Positions 11,521 through 22,853 of a stretch of 64,000 bases of DNA are shown here, piece by piece. The stretch is from Elephas maximus indicus (lineage: Eukaryota; Chordata; Mammalia; Proboscidea; Elephantidae). Every line of letters begins with the position of its first letter. Position 1 is the first letter of the stretch. A program made the position numbers and the translations under genes. The notes beneath the pieces were generated by a model. The model was not told the DNA's origin. It saw only the letters and a program-made list of their open reading frames with translations, and searched no databases. Location of the stretch: positions 104,794,480-104,858,479 of the forward strand of contig NC_064825.1 of assembly GCF_024166365.1 (NCBI RefSeq). Direction: 5' to 3'.

Positions 11521-12289
11521 ATCCTCTATTACAAGGACAGGAAACATTCTATATTGTCTTCTAAAGATTTCAAAATTTTGAATTTTTAATATCTGACTTA
11601 AATCTACTGAATATTTTATTTTTATACCTAAACATGACATCAGCACAGCAATCTATTCTTTCTGCCTTTTTCATCAACATAGGATCCCCAAATAAAAATG
11701 GGACTAATTCCATTTAAACGTAATGGAAGAATGGCTGTGTTCATTGGCAGACACGTTTCTTTCTTAGTAACTAGGGCTTCCAAACATAGCCAGCTCAAAA
11801 TTTTGAGTACACAAAGAAGAAATGCTTTAAGTGGTTTGTTATGAATATTAGACATAATAGTGACAAGGGCCACTCTGACCTCTATGTTTTGTTCACAAGC
11901 TTTTTATTCTGGCTACAGGAGAGATGGTCTTGGTTTAAGTATATACCACATTCTGTGGGATAGCATACCAATGCTATTTTTGTTGTATTTTTTTTTCCAG
12001 GCAGCACTATCGTAGAGTATTCAGAACCAAATCCATAATTTTATCATGTCTGATGGGTAATGGGAGCATTAGTAAGACCAGTAAAGTTCATGCATATTGG
12101 TGGATTACTTTGCTATGAAATATATTTCTTGTTCATAGATAATCTTTGGTGAGACTTCATGGCAATGATTAAAAATTTTCTTGCAAATATACATAGAGCA
12201 GAGCTAAGAAGAGAACATTATCTGTTCCTGTGAAGACAAATCACTGCCTCTTTCATGATTGACTGGGTCTAATATAATAATAATAACCA
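11521..12289. other. Intergenic, no gene recognised
   Basis: AT-rich, short open frames only; no repeat that I can name. Confidence 0.4.
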
Positions 12290-13934
12290 CCTGTCTGTCA
12301 GCTTGTTGTACTGTCATGGTTGACGTGTTGCTGTGATGGTGAAAAATATGCCATCAGTATTTCAAATACCAGCAAGGTCACCCATGGCTGACAAGTTTCA
12401 GCAGAGCTTCCAGACTAAGACAGGCTAGGAGGAAGAACCTGGCGATCTACTTCCAAAAAGAAAAGAAAAATCGACCAGTGAAAACTTTATGAATAGCAAT
12501 GGAACATTGTCTGATACAGTGCTGGATGATGAGATCCTCAGGTTGGAAGGTGCTCAACATACAACTGGCAAAGAGCTGTCTCCTCAAAGTACAGCCGACT
12601 TTAATGACATAGATGGAGTCAAGTTTTCAGCACCTTCATCTGCTGGTGTGCCACAACTCAAAATGAGAAGAAACAGCTGCCAGCATCCCTTAGTAATGAG
12701 AACATGGAATGCATGAGGAATGAATCAAGGAAAACTGGAAATTCTCAAAAATGAAATGGAACATTTGAAGTTTGAAATCCTGCACATTGTTGAGCTGAAA
12801 TGGACTGGTATTGGCCATTTTGAATCAGACAATCATATGGCCTACTATGCTCGGAATGACAAGTTGAAGAGAAATTGCATCATATTCATTTTCAAAAAGA
12901 ACATTTCAAAATCTATCTATCCTGAAGTACAATGTTGTCAGTGATAGGGTAATAGTGATACACCTAAAAGGAAGACCAGCTAATATGACTATTGTTCAAA
13001 TTTACACACAAACCACTAATGTCAAAGATGAAGAAACTGAAGGTTCAGACTTCTGCAGTCTGAAAATGATCAAACATGCAATCAAGATGCAATGATAATT
13101 TTTGGTGATTGGTATGCAGAAGTTGGAAACAAGGAAAAACAAACAATAATTGGAAAATACGGCCTTGGTCATAGAAATGATGTTAGAGATTGCAAGATAG
13201 AATTCTGTAAGACCAGTGGCTTATTCATTGGAAACACCTTTTTTTAACAACATAAACGGCGACTATACAGGTGGACCTTACCAGATGGAATACACAGGAA
13301 TCAAATTGACCACATCTGTAGAGTGAGACAATGAAGAAGCTCAATATCATCAGTCAGAACAAGGACAGGGGCTGACTGAGGAACAGACCATCAATCAGTC
13401 ATGTGTAAGTTCAAATTGAAGCAGAAGAAAATTGAAATAAGCCCATGAGAGCCAAAGTACAACCTTGAGTATATCCCACCTGCATTTAGAGACTATTTCT
13501 CAAGGCTAGATTTGATGCACTGAACACTAATGACCAAAGACTAGATGAGTTGTGGAATGACATCAAGGACATGATACATGAAGAAAGCAAAAGGTCACTA
13601 AAAAGATGGTAAAGGAAGAAAACACCAAAATGTATGTCAGAAAAAAAAAAAAAAAGCCCTGAAATTTCCTCTTGAAGGCAGAACAGCTAATGTATATGGG
13701 ACAAATTATGAAGAAAAAAGAACTGAACAGAAGAGTTCAAAGGATGGATTAAGAAGACAAAGTATTATGATGAAATGTGTAAAAACCTGCAAATACAAAA
13801 CCAAAAAGGAAGAACATGCTTAGCATTTCTCAAGCTGGACTACTGAAAAAAAAAAAAATAAAATAAGCCTTGATTTGCAATATTGAAGAAATCTATGGGA
13901 AAAATATTAAACAATGGTGGCAGCATCTAAAGAA

Positions 13935-14075
13935 GATAGATGGACAGGAGAAAGATGTGGCAGTCTGCTTCCGTAAAGATTATAGCCTTGGAAACCCTAT
14001 AGGGCAGTTCTACTCTCTCCTATAGGGCCACTATGATTTCGAATTGACTCCATGGCAATAGGGTTTTTTTTCTTT
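13935..14075 (+). mobile_element. AfroSINE, long form, 5'-truncated, in RTE
   Basis: It has the gatgtggcagtctgcttccg middle of the longer subfamily, then gccttggaaaccctataggg and a tail running into a T-rich stretch. Confidence 0.85.
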
Positions 14076-14104
14076 TTCTTTTTTTATTACTCCCTACTAA
14101 AGAA

Positions 14105-14240
14105 GGAGTCCTGGTGCTGCAACATTTAAGCACTAGGCTGCTAATCGATAGGTTGATGATTGGAACCCATCCACTGGCTCTGTAGTGGAAAGACCTGTCT
14201 CAATCCGCTTCTGTAAAGATTACAGCCTAGCTTAGGAGCA
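14105..14240 (+). mobile_element. AfroSINE, 3'-truncated
   Basis: Head gtcctggtgctgcaacattt, ggctgctaatcgataggttg, then the long-form middle; it stops at attacagcctag without a tail. Confidence 0.8.
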
Positions 14241-14249
14241 ATGAGTTTG

Positions 14250-14400
14250 TGACAATTGTGGAGGGAAAACTCACAAAAAGAGGAGGAGAATGTTGCAAAA
14301 CTCAAAGAATATAACAAATGTAACTGAATTGTACATGTAGAAATTGTTGAATCGGTGTATATTCTGCTGTGTATATTATCAACAATAACAAAATAAAATA
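14250..14400 (+). mobile_element. Interspersed-repeat 3' end, probably L1 3' UTR
   Basis: It contains gaattgtacatgtagaaatt, ttggtgtatattctgctg-like words and an A-rich end (aacaaaataaaataaa). The reverse complement of the same unit occurs at 49,461-49,600. Family unresolved. Confidence 0.5.
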
Positions 14401-14606
14401 AACTACTGAAAAAAGAAGATGGAAGGAAAACAGTCATTGTACTAAAAGAATTGGTGAAGTTCAGCCATTTCAGCAGGTAGCATATAATCAAGAACTGATG
14501 GTACTGAAGGAAGAAATCTAAGCTGTGCTGAAGGCATTGGTGAAAAACAAGCCTCCAGGAATTGATGGAATACCAGTTGAGATGTATCAACAAATGGATG
14601 CAACCC

Positions 14607-14989
14607 TGGAAATTCTTCACAACTTCAACCTTTTCTCCATTTATCATGATGTTGCTTATTGGTCCACTTGTGAGGATTTTTGTTTTCTTTATGTTGAGGT
14701 GTAATCCATACGGAAATCCCAGTGCAGTAGTGGTTAAGTGCTATGACTGCTAACAAAGAGGTCAGCAGTTCGAATCTGCCAGGTGCTCCTTGGAAACTCC
14801 ATCGGGCAGTTCTACCCAGTCCTATAGGGTCACTATGAGTCAGAATCAACTTTAAGGCAGTGGGTTTGTTTGTTTGTGTGGGTAATCCATACTGAAGGAT
14901 GTGGCCTTTGATCTTCATCAGTAAGTTCTTCAAGTCCTCTTCGCTTTCAGCAAGCAAGGTTGTGTAATTTGCATAATGTAGGTTGGTTT
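14607..14989 (-). mobile_element. RTE LINE fragment, inverted
   Basis: On the minus strand it encodes the RT region after the active site: LLAESEEDLKNLLMKIKG, then INGEKVEVVKNF. The right end is at caacctacattatgcaaatt, the counterpart of the catalytic YADD. It joins tail-to-tail with the + strand RTE at about 14,607 and has no 3' end of its own. Confidence 0.85.
14711..14873 (+). mobile_element. AfroSINE inside the inverted RTE piece
   Basis: Head ggaaatcccagtgcagtagt, body ctccttggaaactccatcgg, tail ctatgagtcagaatcaac, then GT/T-rich. The RTE sequence resumes on both sides with a short repeated gtaatccatac, which looks like its target-site duplication. Confidence 0.9.
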
Positions 14990-15330
14990 CAGTTATAATA
15001 TAGAGCTCATAAAATGAAACAAATGATATATAATGTTAAATTCAGTATTTTGAAGGACGTTCTGGAGAAAGCCTTCTTATTTTCAGCAGATCATGTCACA
15101 GATGTAGCTGCTCACATATAGAAAAAATAGAACCCAGCTTTAATGCCAAAGTTTCATCATGGAGAGTGAAGCAAAAAACATGGGAAAATTATTGTGGGAG
15201 AAGGTTCCAAGGACCCAGTTTCTAAAGAACTCTTGTGTGCAAGGCTCTATGGAGGAAACATAGTTGAGTAGGGCATCAAATTTTTGGCCTAGAGTTTCTG
15301 TCCTTCTCAAATTTATTATTGACCCTTTGG

Positions 15331-15337
15331 TTTGCAG
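15331..15337 (+). promoter_or_regulatory. Candidate splice acceptor of the OR pseudogene
   Basis: A tttgcag after a T/C-rich stretch, 36 bases upstream of the ATG at 15,374. This position matches the usual acceptor of the OR coding exon. Confidence 0.5.
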
Positions 15338-15373
15338 GCTGTGACACCGAGTTCAACATCTTCAAAAGAAAAC

Positions 15374-16255
15374 ATGAAGAATGGGAACATTGTGACTGAG
15401 TTTGTCCTCCCTGTACTCACTCAATATCCTAAAGGGGGAAAAAGTTTCATTTGTCACATTCTTACCCATCTACATTGTGAAGGTAGTGGTCAGTCTGCTC
15501 ATCATGGTGACAATCATAGCCAGCCAATTCCTGGGTTTCCCCATGTGTTTTTTTTTTTTTTTCCTCACCTATTTATCATTTACACAGACTGTGTTTTCTA
15601 CTTCTATTGCTTCCAAAATGATCAAAGACATGTTCTACTAGAAAAAAACGTCTTTTCCTTCCATGCTTACATGGCACAAGCCTTTATAGACCATTTATTT
15701 GCTACTGCTGAAGTTACTCTTCTGGTGGTGATGGCGTATGACTAATATGTGGCCATCTGTAAACCTCTTCATTATTTGGTGGATATGAGTTCTCATGATG
15801 AGGATAGCCTGGATTGGAGGCTTTCTGATTCAATTCTCTTTATTTATCAGCCCCCTTTCTGTGGCCCCAAAACCACTGACAGCTTTGTGTGTGATGTGTA
15901 TTCCTTATTGAAACTTGCTTGCATGAACACCTACCTTATTAGACTTTCTGTGATAGCCAATGGAGAGGCAATTTTCACTGTGACAATCTTCATCCTACTA
16001 GTCTTCTATGGGGCCATCTTACACTCCTTGAAAACTAACTGTTTGGAAGGGAGACACCTGTGCATCTCATATGACTGCGGTCATTTTATTCTTTATTTTC
16101 TATATCTTCCTATATGCAAGGACCACATCTCCCTTCCCACTGATATATTCATGACTGTGGTTTTAGCTTTCATAACCCCTATGTTGAACCATTTAATCTA
16201 TCTGTACCCTGAGAAACTCAGAAATGAAAAATGCCATGAGGAAACTTTGGAGTAA
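15374..16255 (+). pseudogene. Olfactory receptor pseudogene, OR4 family
   Basis: The coding exon of a seven-helix odorant receptor of the OR4 family, now dead. It starts MKNGNIVTEFVL. Later pieces carry AICKPLHY after helix 3, PPFCGP and VCDVYSLLKLAC in the second extracellular loop, and a relic of the helix-7 end (MLNHLIYLYPEKLRN). The frame is lost in helix 1 (about 15,440). A T-run of about 18 has replaced the PMYFFL codons (15,547-15,564). A TAA at 15,743-15,745 sits exactly where the DRY arginine codon should be. The KALSTCGSH signature of helix 6 is eroded and further frame changes follow. The length (882 bp) is near normal for an OR exon, so it decayed in place rather than being a retrocopy; a splice-acceptor relic supports this. 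It lies between RTE pieces, just outside the left arm of the inverted duplication. OR4A/OR4C-like by wording; the exact subfamily is not settled. Confidence 0.93.
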
Positions 16256-16929
16256 AAAAGTAACCTTAGTTGGAAGAGGGCTGTAGCCCTCATTCAGAAC
16301 ATGATATTCATTATTTCACAGAGCCAAGGAATGCTTTCACTATCAGTGATCCCAGTCTTCCCAGTCTTTTTTTTTTTTAATCACTTTTTTGTTGGATTCT
16401 TTAGACTATTTATTTTTAAACTTATATATAAATTATTCTTTATATAAATAGAATATGTTATAGCCCTTAGAGACAAAGAAAATTTCATAGGTTTAATGCC
16501 CTATGTATTGAATCATACTGTGTTAATTTTCCTTTGTGGACAGCAATATTTGGTTTTATTTCAAATTCTTATTTGTGAAGCATGGTACCTTCCTAAAACA
16601 TAAAAATGTGACCTAATTAAACATTTCTTTTAGTCCAACACAGTGAGATCTTAAAATTAAAAATTAAGATTTTTAAAAAAGTTAATCTAACAAAAAAATA
16701 AGTGACTTTGTCAAATTAATGAAATATACATGGCATCATAGATGAGGATAAATTCATAAGAAATGAACTTTGTTAACTTTGTACTGTGATGAAGCAAAGA
16801 TAACCAAGTAGCATATGGTCGATTTTGGGAATTGTGACTGATTTTAGAACAGAAAAGTAGTTGAACCCTGTTTAGTATATCTAGTTAATCGACCTCCTCC
16901 AATAGTTGAAATACATGTTTAAAGTCATT
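16256..16929. other. 3' flank of the OR pseudogene, non-coding
   Basis: AT-rich. From 16,541 onward it is matched inverted by 37,260-37,689. No gene. Confidence 0.6.
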
Positions 16930-18359
16930 CATATCACAGATAATTCAAAAACAGTTGCAATAGTACATCCACAGGGAACTGCCGGAAGTTCAAGAAGAAT
17001 TCAGAAGAGGACGTGAAATGAGAGATATCATCGCTGATGTCAGATGGATTTTGCCTAAAAGAAAGAACACCAGAAGGATATTAACAGGTATTTTATTGAC
17101 TATAGAAAGGCATTTGTGTGGATCATAAGAACTTATGAAAAATATTGCAAAGAATGGAAATTGCTGAACACTTAATTGTGCTCTTATGGAACCTGTAAAA
17201 AGACGTAGAGGCAGCTGTTTGAACAGAACAAGGGGATACGGTATGGTTTAAAATCAGGAAAGGTGTGCATCAGGGTTGTATCTTTCATCATACTTATTCA
17301 ATCTGTATGCAGAGCAAATAATCTAATAAATTGGATTACATGAAGAAGAATGTGGTATCTGGATAGATGGAAGATTCATTAATAATCTGAGATATGCAGA
17401 TGATATAGCCTTGCTTGCTGAAACCCTGGGGGCATAGTGGTTAAGTGCTACAGCTGCTAACCAAAAGGTCAGCAGTTTGAATTCACCAGGTGCTCCTTGA
17501 AATCTCTGTGGGGCAGTTCTGCTCTGTGCTATAAGGTTGCTATGAGTTGAAATTGACACGATGGCAATGGGTTTGGTTCTTGGTTTGGTTTTGCTGACAG
17601 CAAAGAGGACTTGAAGCACTTACTGATGAAAATCAAAGACTACACCCTTCAGTATGGATTACATCTCTACATATAGAAAAGAAAAATTCTCACAACTGGA
17701 CCAATAAGAAACATCATGATAAATGGAGATAAGATTGAAGTTGTCAAGGATTTCATTTTACTTGGATCCACAATCAACCCCCTTGGAAGCAGCAGTCAAG
17801 AAATAAAATGAAGTATTGCATTGGAAAAATCTGCTGCAAAAATCTCTTTAAAGTGTTGAAAGTAAAGATGTCACTTTGCAGACTAATGAGTGCCTGACTC
17901 AAGCCATGGTGTTTTCCATCACCTCATGTGCATGCAAAAGCTAGGCAACGAATAAGGAAGGCTGAGGAAGAATTGATGTCTTTGAATTATGGTGTTGCTG
18001 AAAAATTTTGAAAGTACTATGAACTGCCGGAAGAATGAACAAGCCTGCCTTGGAAGAAGAACAGGCAGAATTCTCTGGAAGGGAGGATGGCAAGACTTTG
18101 CTTCCTGTACTTTGGACATGTTTTCTAGGAGGAACCAGTTCCTAGAGAAGAACACTGTGCTTGGTAAGATAGAAGGTCAATGAAAGAGAGGAAGACACTG
18201 GATGAAATGGATTGACACAGTGGCTGCAACAATAAGCTCAAACATAGCAATAATTGTGGGGAAGGTTAAGGACTGGGCAATGTTTACTTCTGTTGTACAC
18301 AGGGTCACTATGAGTTGGAACCTACTCAATGGCACCTAACAACAACCACATATCACAGA
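16930..18359 (+). mobile_element. RTE LINE, 5'-truncated insertion with target-site duplication
   Basis: The body (16,941-18,348) starts inside the RT domain (LPEVQEEFRRGREMRDIIAD at about 16,980-17,040) and runs to the natural 3' end, cactatgagttggaacctac then ggcacctaacaacaacc. It is flanked by an 11-bp direct repeat, catatcacaga, at 16,930-16,940 and 18,349-18,359. Stops and frameshifts are scattered through it, so it is inactive. An AfroSINE sits in it at 17,421-17,595. The duplicate without that SINE is at 36,070-37,248 (minus), so the RTE insertion predates the duplication and the SINE postdates it. Confidence 0.92.
17421..17595 (+). mobile_element. AfroSINE, specific to the left arm
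   Basis: Head gaaaccctgggggcatagtg, body and tail (gatggcaatgggtttggttc). Absent from the matching place in the right arm (about 36,835), so it inserted after the arms separated. Confidence 0.93.
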
Positions 18360-18783
18360 GCAGAGTTTCAGAATCTGCCTACATTAAACTCTGAGTACAC
18401 TTTTTTTTTTCTTTTTAACACAATGATATGGATTGAATTCTGCCATTTCCAAAATAGGTGTTGAAATTCTAACCCCTGTACTTGCATATATGATCCTGTT
18501 TAGAAATAGCAGTTTCATTTTGCTATGTTAATGAGGCTATACCAGTGTAGGGTGAATCCTAAACCTACTCTTGTCTGAGTTATTAAAAGATCAGAATATA
18601 CACAGACACACAAACCATGTGAGGATTCTTTAAAAGCCAAAGACTGTCAAGGAGCCAAGGAATGCCCAGGGCTATTCACAAGCAAGGAATTGGCACAGCC
18701 AGTACTTTATTTGGACTTTTAGCTTCCAGAAAAATGAGAAAATAAATTTCTTTTATTTAAGGCTACCTAGTTTTGGTATTTGA

Positions 18784-18900
18784 GTCATAGCGACCCTATG
18801 CAACGCCCCATAGGGTTTCCGAGGAGTGCCTGGCGGACTTGAACTGCCGACCATTTGGTTAGCAGCCATAGCACTTAGCCGCTACACCACCAGGGTTTCC
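18784..18900 (-). mobile_element. AfroSINE, left-arm specific
   Basis: Body and head (ccaccagggtttcc at the right end) in minus orientation. The counterpart LTR at 35,650-35,700 lacks it. Confidence 0.85.
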
Positions 18901-18931
18901 AATTTGTGTCATAGCAAATAAAAATAATATC

Positions 18932-19080
18932 AAACCCACTGTCTTCGAGTCGATTCTGACTTGCAGTCACCCTATAGGACGGAGTGGAACTGCCCATAGG
19001 GTTTCCAAGGAAAGCCTGGTGAATTCGAATGACCAAACTTTCAGTTAGCAGTCATAGCTCTTAACCACTATGTCACCAGC
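18932..19080 (-). mobile_element. AfroSINE, shared by both arms
   Basis: Tail cttcgagtcgattctgactt, head side ttaaccactatgtcaccagc. The same insertion in the same LTR is at 35,479-35,640 in the right arm, so it predates the duplication. Confidence 0.85.
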
Positions 19081-19244
19081 AGCACTAGATAATTAAGACA
19101 CACAATAAATATTAAATATTTTTGGAACAGATTATTTTGTTTTATGTAATGAATGCCTTTCTGATTCTCAGTAAAACGAACTATACATTCTTGTTGACTT
19201 AGGTGATAAATCACAGGTGTCTCTCTGTTTATAATTGTTCTATA

Positions 19245-19448
19245 GCAGTTTAGTGCAATGGATAAGTGCTTGGCTGCTAACCGAAATTTGACATTGTGAA
19301 TCCACCAAGTGGCTTCTCAGGAGAAGACCTGGGGATCTGCTTTCATAAAAATTATGGCCAAGAAAATTCTATGGGGCTGTTCTACAGTCACGTGGGTCAC
19401 CATGACTCGAAAATCAACTTGATGACACCCAATAAAATAACAACAATA
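19245..19448 (+). mobile_element. AfroSINE, older subfamily
   Basis: Head gtgcaatggataagtgcttg, middle gacctggggatctgctttc, tail accatgactcgaaaatcaac with an A/T-rich end. Only the head (about 19,245-19,272) is matched in the right arm; the right-arm homology breaks here. Confidence 0.8.
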
Positions 19449-19854
19449 ATTCTGTATTACAAAGATTATTTGTTTAAGGCTCTGACCTTAGATGTTTCCC
19501 TCTTGGTAAGTGTACCCATAACATACATACTAAGGCATTAAAATTAGTCTGTGTGTGTGTTTCCCCCCCCCTTAATCATTTTCTGAATTTGTAATTGGAT
19601 TCCATTATGGTACTTGGAGATATTAATACCTCCATTTATTGAACAAATAATGAATAAATCCCAATCATGTAGTCACATTTAATCTTCAGCAAAGGAAATA
19701 AAAACTTCTCTAGATCTTTTAATAACGAATGAATCCAGTGCACAAAATTAAATCTTACATAATCATTGGCGGGATTGGAGGAGCTGGGTTTTAGATTTGT
19801 GGATTCAGAAAGAAAGTCCACTGCAACTACTTCTCAAAATACTTTCCTGTTCAG
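19449..19854. other. Non-coding segment of the left arm
   Basis: C-run at about 19,563-19,570. The part from 19,739 is matched by 2,340-2,518. No gene. Confidence 0.5.
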
Positions 19855-20150
19855 AGTTTAAAAAGATAATTTACTTCAAAAGTTTTAAAGCCTTACTTTT
19901 TCACATTTACCTCTTTAATCCATATAGAGCTTGAATTTTAAGGTAGTGTTTGAAGTCGAAATATGGATAAGGATAACTAGATTTTTCCAGCACCATTCAT
20001 TGAATATCCATTTCATTTCCTACTACGCTGAAATGTCATCATTTTTATATATAAAACATCTACTGATCCATTGTTCTATTTCTTGAATTTCTATTTTCTT
20101 CAATTTGTCTATCCATGAGCCAATACTACAGTGTTTAATTACTGTATTGT
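19855..20150 (-). mobile_element. L1 ORF2 fragment, old
   Basis: Inverted duplicate of 2,030-2,335. Confidence 0.55.
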
Positions 20151-20154
20151 TTCA

Positions 20155-20740
20155 GATAGATACTATAGTTGTGTAACAAATTGCTCCAAAATTTAGTTGC
20201 TGAAAACAACAACAATCACTTTATTTCCAGATGGTTTCTCTAGGTCATGAATACAGTTCATGGTTTCTCATGAGGCTAAAATCAGAGGTGATTGAGGATG
20301 AGGTCATCTAACAGTTTTCTTTATCATATATCTGGTACCTGGTCTTGAAAGTCTTGAACAGTGATGGCTGAAATAACTGGCACCGTTTGGGCATCTCCCT
20401 CTATTTCTATGTGTTCTGTCTAGATAGTCTCTCAAGCATGGCCTCTCAAGCATGGAGACTTTTACATGGTGAATCAGAGCTCTAAAACCATGTGTGTCAA
20501 GAGAGTAAGCAAGGAAGAAGTGCATTGTCTTTTTTTACCTAACCTTGGAAGTCACATAGAATCACTTCTGTCATATTCTATTTGTCCAGAGAGTCATAAA
20601 TTTCCTTCCATTTTCAAGTAGAAAGGGCATGGACTCTACCACTTCAGGAGGAAATGTCCATGTTCTGAAAGAGCATATGTAACAGGCTATATATACTGTG
20701 GTGGAAATATGCCAAAATCTGCCCTTTGGCCACAACAATG
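20155..20740 (-). mobile_element. LTR fossil, MLT1-like
   Basis: Inverted duplicate of the fossil at 1,440-2,028: starts gtgtaacaaattgctccaaa, then ttatttccagatggtttctc. Ancient. Confidence 0.5.
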
Positions 20741-21519
20741 TGCATGCCCCCCACAAGCAAAACACACTCACTGTCCCCTTTCCCAAGGTCCCTCTCTCAA
20801 TCCTCATCCAATTACAGTATCAGGTTTTGACTTAAGGTTCAGGATCTTATCATCTAAATTACTTCCAAGTGGGGATGAGGCTCGTGAGGTGTGGTTCCTT
20901 GGACACAACTCTTTTAGTACTGTTCAATCTGAAGACCTATGAACTATAGATACGTTATCTGTGCTCCCCTCCTCCCACCACAGTGTACAATGATCTGACA
21001 GGTATGGAATAACTTCTGTACACACTTATGTTCAAAGAAGGGAAACATGAGAGGTGCACAGCAGTGATGTTCCATAGAAATTTTGACAACCTATTTAGAC
21101 ACATGTTATTTCCAGATTCTTGGGTATCTGTCAGGACTTCTGGTAGTGATTTTTCCATGCATCTTGCCCCAAAATACCTTTGATATTTTGATTCTGCTTT
21201 CTGAATTACCCATTCTTTTCTATAACATATAGCTTGTGTTTGTAGGTTACCAAACATACTTGAAAGATATAAAAAAAAAGATATAGAGGAGATTATTATC
21301 ACATTCCCATTTATCTTACTTATTTGGCTTGGAAAAAGTTGGAGAGACAGACTTAATATGTGTGGAAAATGGAAGCTTAAATCATTTATCCTTATTTTTT
21401 GTGATTTGTCTTTATACAATAAATCCTATAGAATAAATTCAAAGGCTATATTTGGTTATGATATCTCAACATCTTCATTTCCCAAAAGGCATGTCTCTCT
21501 TGGAAACAGCATGGGTAAT

Positions 21520-22000
21520 TGTCTTAGTTATCTAGCGCTGCTATAACAGAAATACCACAGGCAAATGGCTTTAACAAACAGAAGTTTATTTTCTCAGTCT
21601 ATTAGGCTAGAAGTCCTAATCAAGGTGTCAGCTTTTTCTCTCTGTCAGCTCTGTAAAAAGGCCTTTATCGTCAATCTTCTGTTGGACTCAGTGCAGGGAT
21701 CCCAGGTCCAAACACTCGCTCTTCTCCTGGCACTACTTTCTTGGTGGTATGAGGTCCCTCTGTCTCTCTGTCCCCTTCTTTCTTTTATATCTTAAAAGAG
21801 ATTGGCTTAAGAAAAGCTTAATCTTGTATTTGAGTCTTGCCTCATTAACACAACTGCCACTAATCCCATCTCATTACAATCACAACACATAGGAAATTCA
21901 CATCAGATTACAAAATGGTGGACAATCACACAAGATTGGAAATCATGGCTTAGCCAAGTTGACACATATTTTGGGAAGACACAATTCAATCCATTACAGT
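21520..22000 (-). mobile_element. Solo LTR fossil, MaLR type
   Basis: Same family as 149-667, on the minus strand: gtcttagttatctagcgctg at one end, cacaattcaatccattacag at the other. It belongs to the left arm. Confidence 0.65.
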
Positions 22001-22271
22001 AATGGATTGAAGTAACTATATAGATCAATTAGGCAAACAAAACAGTAAGTTTTGTTTGAATTACTGTGTAAAAAGTGAGACTATCAGCTATTCCACGTAG
22101 GGAAAAGATAAACCGGCTGACTCAGGAAAACTGAGTTCTTATTCTTAATCTACCACCATCTAAACATGCAATTTTGTTAATGTCTTTTTCTTCTCTTAAT
22201 CTCAGTTTCCTCATTTTCAAAATGAAAAGAATCTGTCTACCTACCTACCAACTGACCAACCAGTCAACCAG

Positions 22272-22300
22272 TCCATCCATCCATCCATCCATCCATCCAT
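22272..22300 (+). repeat. (TCCA)n microsatellite, short allele
   Basis: About 7 units. The matching microsatellite in the right arm (34,669-34,770, read as TGGA) has about 25 units. Confidence 0.9.
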
Positions 22301-22479
22301 CTATCCATCATCTATTTATTTATTTATAGGTCACATTCTGGCCTCAGTGTGCTTAAATTCTCAGAAAATTTTCATTGTAGTGTAATATGAATAGGTTATT
22401 ACTCTGCGCAATAGGAAACATGGTCCAACTTTTTTCAGAGACTTTTTATTTTGGAAAACTATTAGAGAACATAATGGAA

Positions 22480-22640
22480 CCGAAACACAATAAGCTGGCT
22501 TTTAGTTCTACTGCTTAGCAGTTATACCTTACTGGGCAAGTGAAATGTGACCTTCTGATCCTTAGATTTCCCATCTATGAATTAGGAAAAGTATACTCAG
22601 GGTTTATTTGAGTTTAAATGTGAAAATGACTTGTAAATAC
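22480..22640 (+). mobile_element. MIR-like SINE, old
   Basis: ctgcttagcagttatacctt, gggcaagtgaaatgtgacct and cccatctatgaattagg follow the MIR order. The inverted duplicate is at about 34,300-34,480. Confidence 0.55.
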
Positions 22641-22644
22641 TAAG

Positions 22645-22853
22645 TGCAAAAAAATCAAACCTGTTACCATCGTCTTGATTCCACCTCATGGTGACCCCAT
22701 GAGTTACAGAGTAGAAGTGCTGCATGGGGGTTTCTTGGCTGTAGTCTTTGCAGAAGGAGGTCACTAGGCCTATATCCCTGGAGCTGTTGGGTGGGTTCAA
22801 GTCACCAACCTTTAGGTTAGTAGTCTAATGAAAACTATTTGTACCACCCAGGG
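22645..22853 (-). mobile_element. AfroSINE, old long form, shared by both arms
   Basis: Tail catcgtcttgattccacctc on the left, head ttgtaccacccaggg on the right. The duplicate at 34,085-34,280 has the same insertion. The head half takes part in a perfect hairpin with 22,872-22,934. Confidence 0.85.

Larger units (their letters stand above)
12290..14606 (+). mobile_element. RTE (BovB-like) LINE, 5' part, broken
   Basis: The 5' leader starts near cacctgtctgtcagcttgtt. The apurinic-endonuclease region follows: VELKWTGIGHFESDNHMAYY at about 12,790-12,850, an IIFGDWYAEVG-like stretch at about 13,095-13,130, and a QHKRRLYRWTLPDG-like stretch at about 13,245-13,290. The start of the reverse transcriptase comes next, NKPPGIDGIPVEMYQQ at about 14,545-14,590. 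The frame is broken by several stops, frameshifts and A-runs (13,637-13,654; 13,848-13,858). Two AfroSINEs and another repeat end are inserted at 13,930-14,400. The 3' end is missing: at about 14,607 the sequence switches to an inverted RTE piece. RTE proteins nick DNA and reverse-transcribe; this copy is inactive. Confidence 0.9.
18428..19095 (+). mobile_element. LTR fossil, MaLR-like, with two SINEs inserted
   Basis: It starts tatggattgaattctg, has a gaaaataaatttctt signal region and ends gcagcactagataattaag. The duplicate is at 35,455-35,997 (minus). AfroSINEs lie inside it. Ancient, non-coding. Confidence 0.6.

Noticed and set aside
14141-14647. 168-codon minus-strand open frame
   Set aside because: It spans a SINE, a repeat 3' end and RTE sequence in the wrong orientation; chance frame.
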